Source of the DNA: VBAU01 sp036005185
GTDB taxonomy: Bacteria > Bacteroidota > Bacteroidia > Chitinophagales > Chitinophagaceae
DNA length: 64,000 bases
Assembly: GCA_036005185.1 (NCBI GenBank)
Contig: DASYQS010000008.1
Coordinates: 1 to 64,000 of the forward strand
Direction: 5' to 3'
Made by a program: the position numbers and the translations under genes. The notes below the pieces were generated by a model. It was given only the letters and a program-made list of their open reading frames with translations. It had not been told where the DNA came from and did no database searches. Below, one piece after another: positions 34,693-44,368 of this stretch. Position 1 is the stretch's first letter, and each line of letters begins with the position of its first letter.

Positions 34693-35217
34693 CTAATAAC
34701 TTTTTTCTCTGAACCAATCGGCATAGCGAATGTAATTATTGGCAATACGATCAATTTCTCCACTGATCATTTCCTGTGAAATAGCTTTTATTTTCTTTGC
34801 TGGAACGCCAGCATACACACTCCCGGCTTCACAAATGGTGCCCTCTAAAACAACTGCACCAGCTGCAATAACGGTGTTATTATCTACAACGGCCCCATCC
34901 ATTACAATGGCTCCCATTCCAATCAACACATTATCATGAAGCACGCAACCGTGTACAATAGCATTATGACCAATCGAAACATTGTTGCCAATGGTTGTGC
35001 TGGTTCGCTGAAAAGTGCAATGAATACAAGCGCCATCCTGCACATTTACTTTATTACCGATACGGATAAAATTTACGTCGCCTCTTACAACAGCATTAAA
35101 CCAGATGCTGCAATCATCTCCTATTATCACATCGCCTACAATGGTTGCATTAGGAGCTATGAAACAATTTTTTCCGAATTGCGGATGCTTATTTTCAACA
35201 GGAAGTATTACAGGCAT
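34693..35217 (-). CDS. Gamma-carbonic anhydrase-like hexapeptide protein
   Basis: The 174-residue protein is built of left-handed beta-helix repeats (IVGDVIIGDDCSIWFNAVVRGD, IGHNAIVHGCVLHDNVLIGMGAIV) and has the His residues expected for the metal site (HCTFQ, IGHNAIVHG). It belongs to the YrdA/PaaY/gamma-CA-like group. Whether it hydrates CO2 is not decided by sequence; many members are inactive or act as acyl-transferase-like proteins. The spacer 35218-35470 has a CCTGTC hairpin at 35425-35439. Confidence 0.9.
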   Translation of the reverse strand: MPVILPVENKHPQFGKNCFIAPNATIVGDVIIGDDCSIWFNAVVRGDVNFIRIGNKVNVQDGACIHCTFQRTSTTIGNNVSIGHNAIVHGCVLHDNVLIGMGAIVMDGAVVDNNTVIAAGAVVLEGTICEAGSVYAGVPAKKIKAISQEMISGEIDRIANNYIRYADWFREKSY

Positions 35218-35470
35218 GAGTAATTAAGAATTAAAAATGAATAATTGAGAATTTTATTTTCCTATCTGCTCCAGTAAATCTGTTCATTGTCTGTGAAGCT
35301 TATTCTGAGCTTGTCGAAGGATCGGATACTTCAACATTCAGAATTCTGCTCAGCTAATTTACCCTTTTTTGCTTTTCTCTTCATGCTATCAGTTAATTAT
35401 ACAAATTTTTGTGCCTTTGTGTTACCTGTCTGCGACAGGCGGGTTTGCTTTTAAGAGCGATATTTGAATA

Positions 35471-36646
35471 ATGAACCAAAGGGAAATTTTTTTGAGACAT
35501 GTTGCTCAAACATCTTCCTCACCATTAGCTTTGGAAATTGTAAAAGCTGAAGCCGCCATGTTGTATGACGCAACAGGCAACGAGTATATTGATCTTATCG
35601 GCGGCATTAGTGTAGCGAACGTGGGACATCGTCATCCTAAGGTGATTGAAGCTATAAAGGATCAACTAAATGCTTACCTCCATGTAATGGTGTATGGGGA
35701 ATTTATTGAAACTCCGCAGGTTCAATACGCAAAACTTCTTACTGAACATTTACCCCCTTCACTCAACTCCGTTTACTTTACCAATTCCGGTGCGGAAGCA
35801 ACGGAAGGAGCGATGAAACTGGCTAAGCGCTTTACAAACAGAACGAAAATAATTGCTTTCAACAATTCCTATCATGGATCAACACAGGGTGCTTTAAGTG
35901 TGATTGGAAGTGAATATTGGAGAAATGCTTTTCGTCCTTTGTTGCCGGACATTTCGCATTTTGACTATAATTCACCTGAAGCTATAGAGGCAATTAATGA
36001 TGAAACTGCTTGTACGATCGTAGAAACGGTGCAAGGCGAGGCAGGAGTTATCACTCCATCAAAAGAATGGTTACAAGCTTTAAAAAATAAATGTGCCGAA
36101 ACAGGAACCCTGCTGATCCTTGACGAAATACAAACTGGCTTTGGCAGAACAGGAACGCTCTGGGGTTTTGAACATTTTAATATAGTTCCGGATATTCTGT
36201 TATTAGGAAAAGCATTGGGGGGTGGAATGCCTTTGGGGGCCTTTATTGCTGATCAGCAAATCATGACTGTGCTTGCTGATAAACCTGTGCTAGGTCATAT
36301 CACGACATTCGGAGGACATCCTGTTTGTTGTTCTGCGGGTTTGGCAGCGATGAAGGCTCTGCTTGATGAAGAAATGATGAAGGAAGTAAAAAAGAAAGAA
36401 GAATTATTCAAATCATTACTTCATCATTCAAAAATAAAAGCTGTTCGTTCATTTGGCCTATGGCTGGCTGTAGAATTTGATTCTTTTGAAACGAATAAGA
36501 AAATAATCGATGATTGTATTGCTAATGGAGTTTTGACGGATTGGTTTTTGTTTGCCCCAAATTGTCTCCGTATTTCCCCTCCACTGATTATTTCAGAAGA
36601 TCAGATAAAAACAGCCTGTACCGTTTTGTTATCATCCTTGGCATAA
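35471..36646 (+). CDS. Class III PLP-dependent aminotransferase
   Basis: The 391-residue protein matches the acetylornithine/ornithine aminotransferase family: GGISVANVGHRHPKVIEAI, YFTNSGAEATEGAMKLAKR, LLILDEIQTGFGRTG and the Schiff-base lysine in LLLGKALGGGMPLGAF. It transfers an amino group between an omega-amino donor and an oxoacid. No arginine or lysine pathway gene is next to it, so the substrate stays open (annotated as aspartate aminotransferase family in general use). The next gene starts 10 bases on. Confidence 0.92.
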   Translation: MNQREIFLRHVAQTSSSPLALEIVKAEAAMLYDATGNEYIDLIGGISVANVGHRHPKVIEAIKDQLNAYLHVMVYGEFIETPQVQYAKLLTEHLPPSLNSVYFTNSGAEATEGAMKLAKRFTNRTKIIAFNNSYHGSTQGALSVIGSEYWRNAFRPLLPDISHFDYNSPEAIEAINDETACTIVETVQGEAGVITPSKEWLQALKNKCAETGTLLILDEIQTGFGRTGTLWGFEHFNIVPDILLLGKALGGGMPLGAFIADQQIMTVLADKPVLGHITTFGGHPVCCSAGLAAMKALLDEEMMKEVKKKEELFKSLLHHSKIKAVRSFGLWLAVEFDSFETNKKIIDDCIANGVLTDWFLFAPNCLRISPPLIISEDQIKTACTVLLSSLA

Positions 36647-36656
36647 ATTCATCGTA

Positions 36657-37949
36657 GTGAAGGAACAAAAAAAATGGATTTACCTGCTGCTGTTTTGTTT
36701 TATTATTGAGACAGGCAGCCTCACCTTTATCCGAAATATTGCAGGGAAATATATAAGCCCTCTGTTTTTTGTTATGATATCTATTGCCTGGGCTTATGCA
36801 GGATCAAAACTGACTTTTTTTATTCAAGCACGAACTACTGCTCCTGCCATTTCTGTAAATAAAAAAATTCGATTATTTATTGTGTATGCGACCGTATTTG
36901 CCGTTGTTGTTTTTTTAGTTTGGTTATGGTTGCGTTCTTTCTTTAGCGATTATCCGCTCGATCCATCGTATTCAGACATCATACCTATGATCCAAAGAAT
37001 TAATTACAGGTTTATGCATGGACAGGAGATCTACGAATCATTTAATGATTTTGGATACACAGCTTTTCCTACTTATCTCCCCGCTATGTGGATGCCTTTT
37101 CTTGCTGCCGACAAACTGCAACTCGATTACCGTACATGGTCCTATATTATTCTGTGTGTTATTTTATTGATCTGCACAACACTTCTACCTGTCAAAAACA
37201 AAAATCAGCCATGGTTGTTTCTTTTTCCTTTTTTAATTTTTTTATTGTACATATGGAATCAACCTTCAACGCTTGGATGGTCAGTGGAGCCAATGATAGC
37301 TGGGTTTTATCTCCTTCTGCTGATGGGCATTTATTTTAAAAATGCATGGATAATGGGATTTGCATTGCTTCTTTGTATGCTTTCCCGTTACGCCATATTG
37401 CTGTGGGTGCCCGTACTTTTTATTCTCCTGTTCTTTTTTGCTAGTAAAAAGCGGAGCATATATACAGCTATCATATTATTAACAGGAATGCTGGTCACGT
37501 TTATCATACCATTTTTCTTATCACATCCTCACATTTTTGAGGCGAGTTATGCTCAATACAATATAGCCGCTCTGGGGGAATGGAATGGACAGTCATGGCA
37601 AAAGCCAGGCGACCTACCTTTTCAATTATCACAAGGTTATGGGTTTGCTATTTATTTTTACCAATGGGGAAAAGGAGAAATTATTCAACGATTGAAGCTG
37701 GCACAAATGGTTCATCTTATTATTTGCATTGCATTGCCATTGGCAACAGTGTTATGGTATTGGCTAAGAAAAAATAAACGGCTTCCTTTGAATTGTCACT
37801 TATTATTCTCTCTTAAATTATATCTGGTTTTCTTTTTTGCATTTATACAAGTGCCTTATGCTTATTTATTTTTGACACCACTACTGGTGAGTTCATTGAT
37901 CACCATTTTATTATTGCTACACTATGTCGATGTTATCGCAAAAGAGTAA
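36657..37949 (+). CDS. Polytopic membrane protein, possible GT-C glycosyltransferase
   Basis: The 430-residue protein (GTG start) has about ten membrane helices. The loop after helix 3 reads SDYPLDPSYSDIIPMIQRIN and is followed by YTAFPTYLPAMWMPFLA, which has the look of GT-C-type mannosyltransferase loops with an acidic residue. The resemblance is loose; an unrelated membrane protein is possible. It is coupled to the aminotransferase gene by a 10-base gap and overlaps glpF on the other strand by 17 bases at its 3' end. Confidence 0.5.
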   Translation: MKEQKKWIYLLLFCFIIETGSLTFIRNIAGKYISPLFFVMISIAWAYAGSKLTFFIQARTTAPAISVNKKIRLFIVYATVFAVVVFLVWLWLRSFFSDYPLDPSYSDIIPMIQRINYRFMHGQEIYESFNDFGYTAFPTYLPAMWMPFLAADKLQLDYRTWSYIILCVILLICTTLLPVKNKNQPWLFLFPFLIFLLYIWNQPSTLGWSVEPMIAGFYLLLLMGIYFKNAWIMGFALLLCMLSRYAILLWVPVLFILLFFFASKKRSIYTAIILLTGMLVTFIIPFFLSHPHIFEASYAQYNIAALGEWNGQSWQKPGDLPFQLSQGYGFAIYFYQWGKGEIIQRLKLAQMVHLIICIALPLATVLWYWLRKNKRLPLNCHLLFSLKLYLVFFFAFIQVPYAYLFLTPLLVSSLITILLLLHYVDVIAKE

Positions 37950-38643
37950 ATAACCCTGCAGCCAATAACCCCCCAATAATTGGTCCCATAACTGGTATCC
38001 ATGAATAGCTCCAATCACTATTTCTTTTATTGGGTATGGGTAAAATAAAATGTGCTATGCGTGGGCCAAGGTCTCTTGCAGGATTGATTGCGTAGCCTGT
38101 AGGCCCGCCAAGAGATAAGCCAATGGCCAAAACCAACAGACCCACTGGCAGCGCCTCAAGCGTTCCAATTTTTATTTCCGGTTTTGACATCAGTGATGCA
38201 CCCAATACTAAAATAAATGTGCCAATAATTTCCGTGATCAGATTGTAGCCAGTGTTTCGAATAGTTGGAGCTGTGCAGAATACAGCGAGCTTAGCATCAC
38301 CATCTGCTGTTTCATCAAAATGTTTTTTATAGGTCAGCCAAACAATCACAGCTCCAGTAATTGCTCCTGCAAATTGAGCAACAATATATGGCAGCACATT
38401 ATTCCAATCAAAGTCGGCAAACCAGGCTACGGCCAGTGTTACTGCTGGATTCAAATGGCCGCTTCCGCCAAGATGTGTAGATGCATATACTCCAACAAAT
38501 ACAGCCATGGCCCAGCCGAATGTAATCACGATCCATCCACTGTTATGTCCTTTTGTTTTATTGAGTATCACATTGGCAACTACGCCATCACCAAGAATAA
38601 TGAGTAAAGCAGTTCCGATAAATTCGCCGAGAAAATGATTCAT
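37933..38643 (-). CDS. glpF: Glycerol uptake facilitator (aquaporin family)
   Basis: The 236-residue MIP channel starts MNHFLGEFIGTALLIILGDG and has both NPA boxes, GSGHLNPAVTLAV and GYAINPARDLGPRI, with Asp after the second (NPARD), a mark of the glycerol-conducting branch. It lies five bases after glpD in the same direction, so it supplies glycerol to the pathway. Six membrane helices fit. Confidence 0.95.
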   Translation of the reverse strand: MNHFLGEFIGTALLIILGDGVVANVILNKTKGHNSGWIVITFGWAMAVFVGVYASTHLGGSGHLNPAVTLAVAWFADFDWNNVLPYIVAQFAGAITGAVIVWLTYKKHFDETADGDAKLAVFCTAPTIRNTGYNLITEIIGTFILVLGASLMSKPEIKIGTLEALPVGLLVLAIGLSLGGPTGYAINPARDLGPRIAHFILPIPNKRNSDWSYSWIPVMGPIIGGLLAAGLFTLLR

Positions 38644-38648
38644 AACAG

Positions 38649-40256
38649 TTAGTTTGGGGTTTGAGGCTTAAGATTTGAAGTTGGAAGATAGTTGTTAGCT
38701 ATCTCATTAAAATTATTGATTTCATTTTTTATCCAATTATCGTCCTTGTGCATTTCTTTGGCCATGATCTCAGCAACGAGTGGTGCTGATTCAATGGCTG
38801 CTTTCGCATCCAACAATAAAGCCCTTGTTCTTCTTGATAAAAAATCTTCAATCGTCATACACATTTCATTGTGAACTGCCCAAATAATTTCTGCTTTGAT
38901 AAATGGCAGTGATGGATGAATTTGTTCAGCGAAAGTTTTATCAGTTTGAATGATCGATTGTATTCCGCCTTCATCAGTTCCATAATAATAAAGTGGCGCA
39001 CTGAAATCAATTTCTTTTTTATAGCCGTGAATAGGAAGGTTTTTTGTTTTGCATTCTGTTTCTTTCAAACCTGCTTTATGAATAGCAATTTCCAAAACAT
39101 CTTCCGCCATTTTGCGATAGGTTGTCCATTTACCACCGGTGATAGTTATTAATTCAGAATCGGAAATAGTGATATGATGATCTCTTGACAAGGCTGCTGT
39201 TGTTTTTGACTGTCCTTTTACCAGTGGCCTCAACCCCGCAAATACACTTCGAATATCAGAATGAACAGGATCCTTGGCCAAATATTTCTGAATATGATGA
39301 AGAACAAAATCAATTTCCTCTTTTAACGCAATGGGCTCTTGCAGAGACGAAGAATTTTGTTCATCGACAGACGTATCGGTAGTACCTACAATGATTTTAT
39401 TATGCCATGGCACGGCAAACAACACCCGTTTATCATCTGTTCTGGGAATCAAAATCGCTGTATTGGATGGAAGAAACTCCCGATCCAAAACAATATGGAT
39501 TCCTTGGCTCATGGTAATTAAACTCTCAGCTCTTGCATCATCCATCTTTAAAATGGAATTTGTAAAAACTCCCGTGGCATTGATCACTACTTTAGCTTTT
39601 ACTTCATACGAGGATGAGCTTGACGAAGCATCATTCAACATATCTCTCAAAAACACACCGCAAACCTTGCTATTCGTTTTCAACAACCCTTCTACAGTAA
39701 TGTAGTTGATAATAGTTGCTCCTTGATCAGCTGCTGTTAGGGCTAAATGAATAGCTAATCTTGCATCATCAAACTGTCCATCATGATACAAGACTCCGCC
39801 GCGTAAGCCTTCGGCATCTAAGGTTGGAGCAAGAGCTAGAGTTTCTTCTCTTGATAAAAATTGAGAAGGACCGAACCCAAGACTTCCAGCCATCCAATCA
39901 TAGACCTTTAGGCCAATTCCATAGTACGGTCCTTCCCACCATTTATAATTGGGAACAATGAAGGCCTGGTTTTTTACCAGGTGAGGTGCATTGTTTAATA
40001 ATATACCTCTTTCCTTCAGGGCTTCCATCACCAGCTTGATATTGCCCTGTTGCAGATAGCGAACACCACCATGCACAAGCTTGGTGCTGCGAGAAGAAGT
40101 GCCTTTTGCAAAATCAAATTTCTCGACCAGCAAGGTTTTAAACCCTCTTGAAGCAGCATCGACGGCAATGCCTAGACCTGTTGCTCCACCACCAATGATA
40201 CAGATATCCCACTCGGAAGTGGCTTGCAATCGTTGTATCATTTCGGCTCGTTTCAA
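38649..40256 (-). CDS. glpD: Aerobic glycerol-3-phosphate dehydrogenase
   Basis: The 535-residue flavoprotein has the N-terminal FAD motif DICIIGGGATGLGIAVDA, then SSRSTKLVHGGVRYLQQG, and the DAO fold with GTTDT later. It oxidises sn-glycerol 3-phosphate to dihydroxyacetone phosphate at the membrane, passing electrons to quinone. Together with glpF it forms a two-gene glycerol operon; a glycerol kinase is not in the window. The last residues (NYLPTSNLKPQTPN) derive from filler sequence of the kind found between genes. Confidence 0.95.
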   Translation of the reverse strand: MKRAEMIQRLQATSEWDICIIGGGATGLGIAVDAASRGFKTLLVEKFDFAKGTSSRSTKLVHGGVRYLQQGNIKLVMEALKERGILLNNAPHLVKNQAFIVPNYKWWEGPYYGIGLKVYDWMAGSLGFGPSQFLSREETLALAPTLDAEGLRGGVLYHDGQFDDARLAIHLALTAADQGATIINYITVEGLLKTNSKVCGVFLRDMLNDASSSSSSYEVKAKVVINATGVFTNSILKMDDARAESLITMSQGIHIVLDREFLPSNTAILIPRTDDKRVLFAVPWHNKIIVGTTDTSVDEQNSSSLQEPIALKEEIDFVLHHIQKYLAKDPVHSDIRSVFAGLRPLVKGQSKTTAALSRDHHITISDSELITITGGKWTTYRKMAEDVLEIAIHKAGLKETECKTKNLPIHGYKKEIDFSAPLYYYGTDEGGIQSIIQTDKTFAEQIHPSLPFIKAEIIWAVHNEMCMTIEDFLSRRTRALLLDAKAAIESAPLVAEIMAKEMHKDDNWIKNEINNFNEIANNYLPTSNLKPQTPN

Positions 40257-40706
40257 AAGCGATTGTTTAAAGGAAGATAAAGCAATATCAGGAATTTATT
40301 TTTATGAAAGGATCATCGACTTTATAATTTTATAAGTTTTAAAAAAGTAAATGCCCAACTTTAATAGTTGAGCTCAATTTTAAACCACTATCCTAACTTT
40401 TTACAAACCAAGATAGTTTTGAGTTATCTACCTGAAGATGCAAAGGCGATCATTAAAATAAACCCTAAGCATGTGATAAAAAATGCAATGGAAGGAACTG
40501 ATAAAATATAAAACGTTTGTGAAGTATGGTGAAAGAAGTATTTGAGAAAGGAGTTGACCAACTATGGTAAATGAACGATAAAAAAGCTTGCGTCAATTTT
40601 ATTAAGCACTTAAGTCTTTTTACTTTTTGGCAACAAAACTCACGCAAGCTAGCATTAAGCTTTAACTTGATCGAATCAAACGAGATTTTTTCGATACGCT
40701 GTTTGA
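40257..40706. other. Gene-free stretch between glpD and a small secreted protein
   Basis: No gene is recognised. AGCTTGCGT (40585-40593) and ACGCAAGCT (40642-40650) are perfect inverted arms 48 bases apart, and a terminator lies at 40674-40708. The rest is AT-rich without clear structure and includes the glpD promoter region. Confidence 0.4.
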
Positions 40707-40708
40707 TT
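40674..40708 (-). terminator. Possible terminator overlapping the stop of the secreted protein gene
   Basis: AATCAAAC (40674-40681) pairs with GTTTGATT (40701-40708) around a 19-base loop. The upper arm covers the stop codon of the minus-strand gene at 40707. A T-run is weak. Confidence 0.35.
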
Positions 40709-41069
40709 ATTTTTTTAGTGCTGTCGCTACAAGCATTTCATCCTGCTTTAGAATATGTTGCTTTTCCCAAGCTATAACAGATTGTTCCAACACATTTTTA
40801 AGATGCATTAATACTTTTCTCCTTTTCAGGTTTATTTTCATGCCCTCAATTTTTTCCTTATAGACTAGATTATTTTCATTATTATAAAAATAAATGATTG
40901 AGTTCTTTGGCGTTTTAATGTTGCTTTCTATAGTCCAATAGCCTTTTACAGAAATCCATTTAGGTGTGGTAGGGGTATAATAATTTTCTTGTTCTTCCTG
41001 TGCAGAACATGTTGCCGTAAAACTGCATAATATTACAGCCATTAATAAAGTTAAAATTTGCTTTTTCAT
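40707..41069 (-). CDS. Small exported protein of unknown function
   Basis: The 120-residue protein has a signal peptide (ILTLLMAVILCSFTATCSAQ). The mature part reads PKWISVKGYWTIESNIKTPK, then SIIYFYNNENNLVYKEKIEG, two short beta hairpins, and a basic helical end. The second segment resembles sequences of secreted proteins that report or sense envelope state, but I cannot assign a family. It stands alone. Confidence 0.6.
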   Translation of the reverse strand: MKKQILTLLMAVILCSFTATCSAQEEQENYYTPTTPKWISVKGYWTIESNIKTPKNSIIYFYNNENNLVYKEKIEGMKINLKRRKVLMHLKNVLEQSVIAWEKQHILKQDEMLVATALKK

Positions 41070-41272
41070 AAATAAATTTTATGGTTAAAGAATATTTGAA
41101 TGAACTGTCACCATAAAACTACCATCTGATAAAAGCGAAAAAATGGAAAATGGATAGTCGAAGGAGGAATGAGGTCATACGCTTTGAATCGACAGATCAG
41201 GAAATTAGATGGGAGATTAAAGCTTTTCGTCCACAAATCTTGCTCATACTTCTATTCTTTCTTAGTTGACAG

Positions 41273-42370
41273 CTAAGAAAGAATCTTTCCTCTTACATTT
41301 AATGCATCACGCAGACCGTTGCCAAACAAATTAAAAGCAAGTACTAACAACATAATAGCGAAACCTGGAGCTAAGGCCAGCATTGGATTTTGTGTCATTA
41401 TGAAATTGTAGTTTTCTTTTATCATGAGCCCCCAGCTTGGTTGCGGAAACTGAACACCGACGCCCAGAAAGCTTAAACCCGCTTCAATAACAATAGCTGA
41501 TGCAAAGTTGGATGCGGCGATGACCATAACGGGTCCGATAATATTAGGCAAAATATGGTAAACAATAGTTCGTGCATGGGAAAAGCCAAGCGCTCTTGTT
41601 GCTTCTACATACTCAAGCTCTCTGGCATTCATAACTTGACCACGAACTAGCCTTGCCACGCTCACCCACATGGTTAAGCCTACTGCTACGAATACTTGCC
41701 AAAAACCTTTACCAAGGACAAGCGTTATTGCAAACACGAGCAATAAAGTTGGAATGCTCCAAATCACATTCATAAACCACATGATGATATCATCGGTTCT
41801 GCCTCGGAAATAACCCGCAAGAGAGCCAAGCAATAATCCGAGAGTAAGAGAAATAATCACTGTAATCAATCCTACGCTTAAGCTTACTCTCACTCCAACG
41901 ATCAGGCGGCCCAAAATATCCCGGCCATAGTTGTCAGTTCCCAATAAAAATTTTTTGGTGACAACTGGTTTTTTCGGATCCAGTTGTGAAATAGAATATG
42001 ACTGTCTTTCACTTATTCCTTCGTCAATAAATTTCTGAATAACGATGCTATCATTTTTTATTTCATAACCAACGATTGGAATATAATAATATTGATCCTC
42101 CTTACCTGATACAAGCCAGGTAAAAAAGTTAGGGTTCAAGACATTTCTTTCCTTTTTTACTTTCAAAAAACTTTGTTGATGACCTGGCTTTTGTCTTCCA
42201 ATTTCAACAATGATGCGGTTAGCATAAGGCGAAGGATCGGGAGAAATAAAATAGGCAAAAATGGCAATCAGGATAGATAAAACAATTATAACAAGACCAA
42301 ACATAGCTCCTTTATTTTTCTTAAGCCTACGCCACGCAGCTTGTTGAAAAGAATAAGAAGTTGAGCTCAT
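41273..42370 (-). CDS. ABC transporter permease, OppC/DppC type
   Basis: The 365-residue protein has an N-terminal helix (GLVIIVLSILIAIFAYFIS), a loop of about 110 residues, then five helices with the EAA loop EYVEATRALGFSHARTIVYHILPN, which contacts the ATPase. It matches the inner permease of peptide/nickel importers. No OppB, ATPase or binding protein is adjacent, as is common in Bacteroidota where the parts are dispersed. The long loop between helices 1 and 2 (about 45-160) is larger than in classic OppC and specific to this phylum. Confidence 0.9.
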   Translation of the reverse strand: MSSTSYSFQQAAWRRLKKNKGAMFGLVIIVLSILIAIFAYFISPDPSPYANRIIVEIGRQKPGHQQSFLKVKKERNVLNPNFFTWLVSGKEDQYYYIPIVGYEIKNDSIVIQKFIDEGISERQSYSISQLDPKKPVVTKKFLLGTDNYGRDILGRLIVGVRVSLSVGLITVIISLTLGLLLGSLAGYFRGRTDDIIMWFMNVIWSIPTLLLVFAITLVLGKGFWQVFVAVGLTMWVSVARLVRGQVMNARELEYVEATRALGFSHARTIVYHILPNIIGPVMVIAASNFASAIVIEAGLSFLGVGVQFPQPSWGLMIKENYNFIMTQNPMLALAPGFAIMLLVLAFNLFGNGLRDALNVRGKILS

Positions 42371-42488
42371 GAGGGGAAGTTAATAAAAGTTTCTGGTTGC
42401 TAGCCGCTGGCTGTTAGTTACTACTAAAGCAGAAAATTTTTTGAATAATTTTACCGGCAACCAGGAACCGGTTACTAGTAACTAATGA

Positions 42489-43616
42489 CTACTTAACCCT
42501 TCTCCCTTTCCATTCATATTTTCCAAATTGACCCAGCCACCCGGCAATGATGGTGTAAGCAATATGAAAAGGCTGAAAAAAGAAAAAATATTTTAAAAGA
42601 GATTTCTGATCAAAGAATTTAGCTACAGAATATACAAATGGGAACTCAATAATTGTTTTTGCAACCCACAATAGTAACAGCCAACCAATAAATTTCAAAT
42701 CCCAAATCCCCGCAATCAACAATGCTAAAAATGAAAGATTAAAAAGGTAAACCAGTAGAAGCACCCAGAAGATTCTTTTATCATTATAAAATCTTGCTTT
42801 GCTTGCCCAACGTATGCGCTGATTAAAGAATTCCTTCCATCTCTTCATTGGTTTTGTAAAAACAATGGCTTGCTTCGATTTAAGATAATTTATTTGGGTA
42901 GGAAATTTTTTCCAAATCTTGTGCATCAGCAGCATATCGTCTCCTGAGGCTATTTTATCAATGCCCTTGAAACCTTCCACTTCAAAAAAAGCTTTTTTTT
43001 CATAGGCAAGATTGGCGCCATTGCACATAGAATGTATCTTCTTATAAACTGAAGCACCCATCACTCCTTGTAAGGTTAAAAAATCCAAAGCTTGAAAAAT
43101 CTCAATAAAAGAAGAATTGCTTTGATAGGTTACCGGAGCAGCAATAAATACAGAATTATTTTCTTGATGAAACAAAGCAATTGTTTCTAACCAAACAGGC
43201 GAGGGAATACAATCGGCATCAGTGGTAATAATTAAATTGCCCGAAGCAACATTTACACCCTGATCAATGGCTTTTTTTTTGTGTGAATTTATGTTATCTC
43301 CTTTGAGCTCAAGCAAAGCTGTATTTTGAAATTTTTTTACAATTTCAGCAGTGTTGTCTGTTGAGTGATCATTTACCACAATAACCTCAAACAAGTTTTT
43401 CGGGTAAGTTTGATTTTGCAAGGCAGTTAAAAGCTTGCCAATATTTTCTTCTTCATTTCTTGCAGGAATGATCACCGAAATGTTTGAAGAAGGGGAATTT
43501 GCTTTTGCAAAAAACTCCGGAGTTGATTCCCAACTTTGCCAATAATAAATAATGAGAATACTGTAACCAAGAAAAAGAAGTATGGTTATATATAGAATAA
43601 ACATGCTTGTCAACAA
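42489..43616 (-). CDS. Family 2 glycosyltransferase, membrane bound
   Basis: The 375-residue protein has one N-terminal helix, a GT2 domain (NISVIIPARNEEENIGKLL, VVNDHSTDNTAEIVKK, then the DxD-type ITTDADCIPSP) with the Q-x-x-R-W-like FNQRIRWASK, and three C-terminal helices. GT2 enzymes of this kind transfer sugars to lipids or polysaccharides from nucleotide-sugar donors. The acceptor is unknown. The neighbour OppC is 118 bases away and is not evidently related. Confidence 0.92.
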   Translation of the reverse strand: MLTSMFILYITILLFLGYSILIIYYWQSWESTPEFFAKANSPSSNISVIIPARNEEENIGKLLTALQNQTYPKNLFEVIVVNDHSTDNTAEIVKKFQNTALLELKGDNINSHKKKAIDQGVNVASGNLIITTDADCIPSPVWLETIALFHQENNSVFIAAPVTYQSNSSFIEIFQALDFLTLQGVMGASVYKKIHSMCNGANLAYEKKAFFEVEGFKGIDKIASGDDMLLMHKIWKKFPTQINYLKSKQAIVFTKPMKRWKEFFNQRIRWASKARFYNDKRIFWVLLLVYLFNLSFLALLIAGIWDLKFIGWLLLLWVAKTIIEFPFVYSVAKFFDQKSLLKYFFFFQPFHIAYTIIAGWLGQFGKYEWKGRRVK

Positions 43617-43706
43617 AACTAATCATTGTAAATCTTAAGCTTTCTAAGATTTTAAACTCAGTGGAGTTTAGATTTCTTCAATTCACAAATTTTTTTGTCC
43701 TGTTTC

Positions 43707-43737
43707 TTTGGATGGCTGAGGAGAATAATTATCTTTG
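43707..43737 (+). promoter_or_regulatory. Bacteroidota-type promoter of the marR gene
   Basis: TTTG (43707-43710), a spacer of exactly 19 bases, and TATCTTTG (43730-43737) match both consensus elements. It places the transcription start at about 43744, inside the operator below. Confidence 0.75.
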
Positions 43738-43738
43738 A

Positions 43739-43758
43739 ATAGTTGTATAAACAACTAT
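43739..43758. promoter_or_regulatory. MarR-type operator
   Basis: ATAGTTGT (43739-43746) and ACAACTAT (43751-43758) form a perfect inverted repeat with spacer ATAA. It lies between the -7 element and the ATG (43759) of the MarR gene, a position for autorepression, and has the shape of known MarR sites. Confidence 0.75.
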
Positions 43759-44199
43759 ATGTCAAACAACCAATTTAAAAAAGGCGAACTATATAGTTTT
43801 ATAACCGGAAAGGCTTCCACTGCCATTGCCCGCCGGTTGCAAAAGAAAATTAATACCCGCGGGCTTAATTTGACCATTGAGCAGTGGAGTGTCTTATATC
43901 ATTTATGGAAACAAGAGGGGTTAAGTCAACAAGAATTATGTAACGCGACATTTCGGGATAAGCCTAGTATAACAAGGCTTGTCGATAATCTTGAAAAATT
44001 GAATTTGGTAAAGCGTGTTGCATCCGCTAATGATAGAAGAATCAACAGGATTTATCTTACTAAACAAGGGCAAAAATTAGAAGAGCAAACCATGGCACTG
44101 GCTGAAGAAACATTGAATGAAGCCTTGAAAGGAGTAGCTACTGAGCAAATTGATGTGTGCAAGCAAGTGTTACAGATAGTGTATGATAATTTAAAATAA
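43759..44199 (+). CDS. MarR family transcription regulator
   Basis: ATG 43759 (146 residues) directly follows the operator. The protein has the MarR winged helix: WSVLYHLWKQEGLSQQELCN, recognition helix DKPSITRLVDNLEKLNLVKR and the wing with SANDRRINRIYLTKQG, then the dimer helices. MarR proteins respond to small phenolic, lipid-like or acyl-CoA-type ligands. The next gene is an acyl-CoA dehydrogenase; in many Bacteroidota a MarR gene of this kind precedes a beta-oxidation operon, so fatty acid control is a reasonable guess. Confidence 0.9.
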   Translation: MSNNQFKKGELYSFITGKASTAIARRLQKKINTRGLNLTIEQWSVLYHLWKQEGLSQQELCNATFRDKPSITRLVDNLEKLNLVKRVASANDRRINRIYLTKQGQKLEEQTMALAEETLNEALKGVATEQIDVCKQVLQIVYDNLK

Positions 44200-44270
44200 A
44201 ACCGATTTATAAGGGTTAAGAGTAAATGATAAATCTGCTGAATAGAAACTAGGACGTACAAGTGAGTGAC

Positions 44271-44288
44271 ACCTGCCTACCGGCAGGT
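44271..44288. repeat. CCTGCC hairpin
   Basis: ACCTGCC (44271-44277) pairs with GGCAGGT (44282-44288) around TACC. Related hairpins lie at 11293-11314 and 35424-35440. It lies between marR and the acyl-CoA dehydrogenase gene. Confidence 0.6.
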
Positions 44289-44368
44289 AGACAACAAAAG
44301 ATGATAGTAATAAGGAAGCTGGGGACATAATATGAAACTTTAAACGTTAAACTTTTAAACAAATCCAT

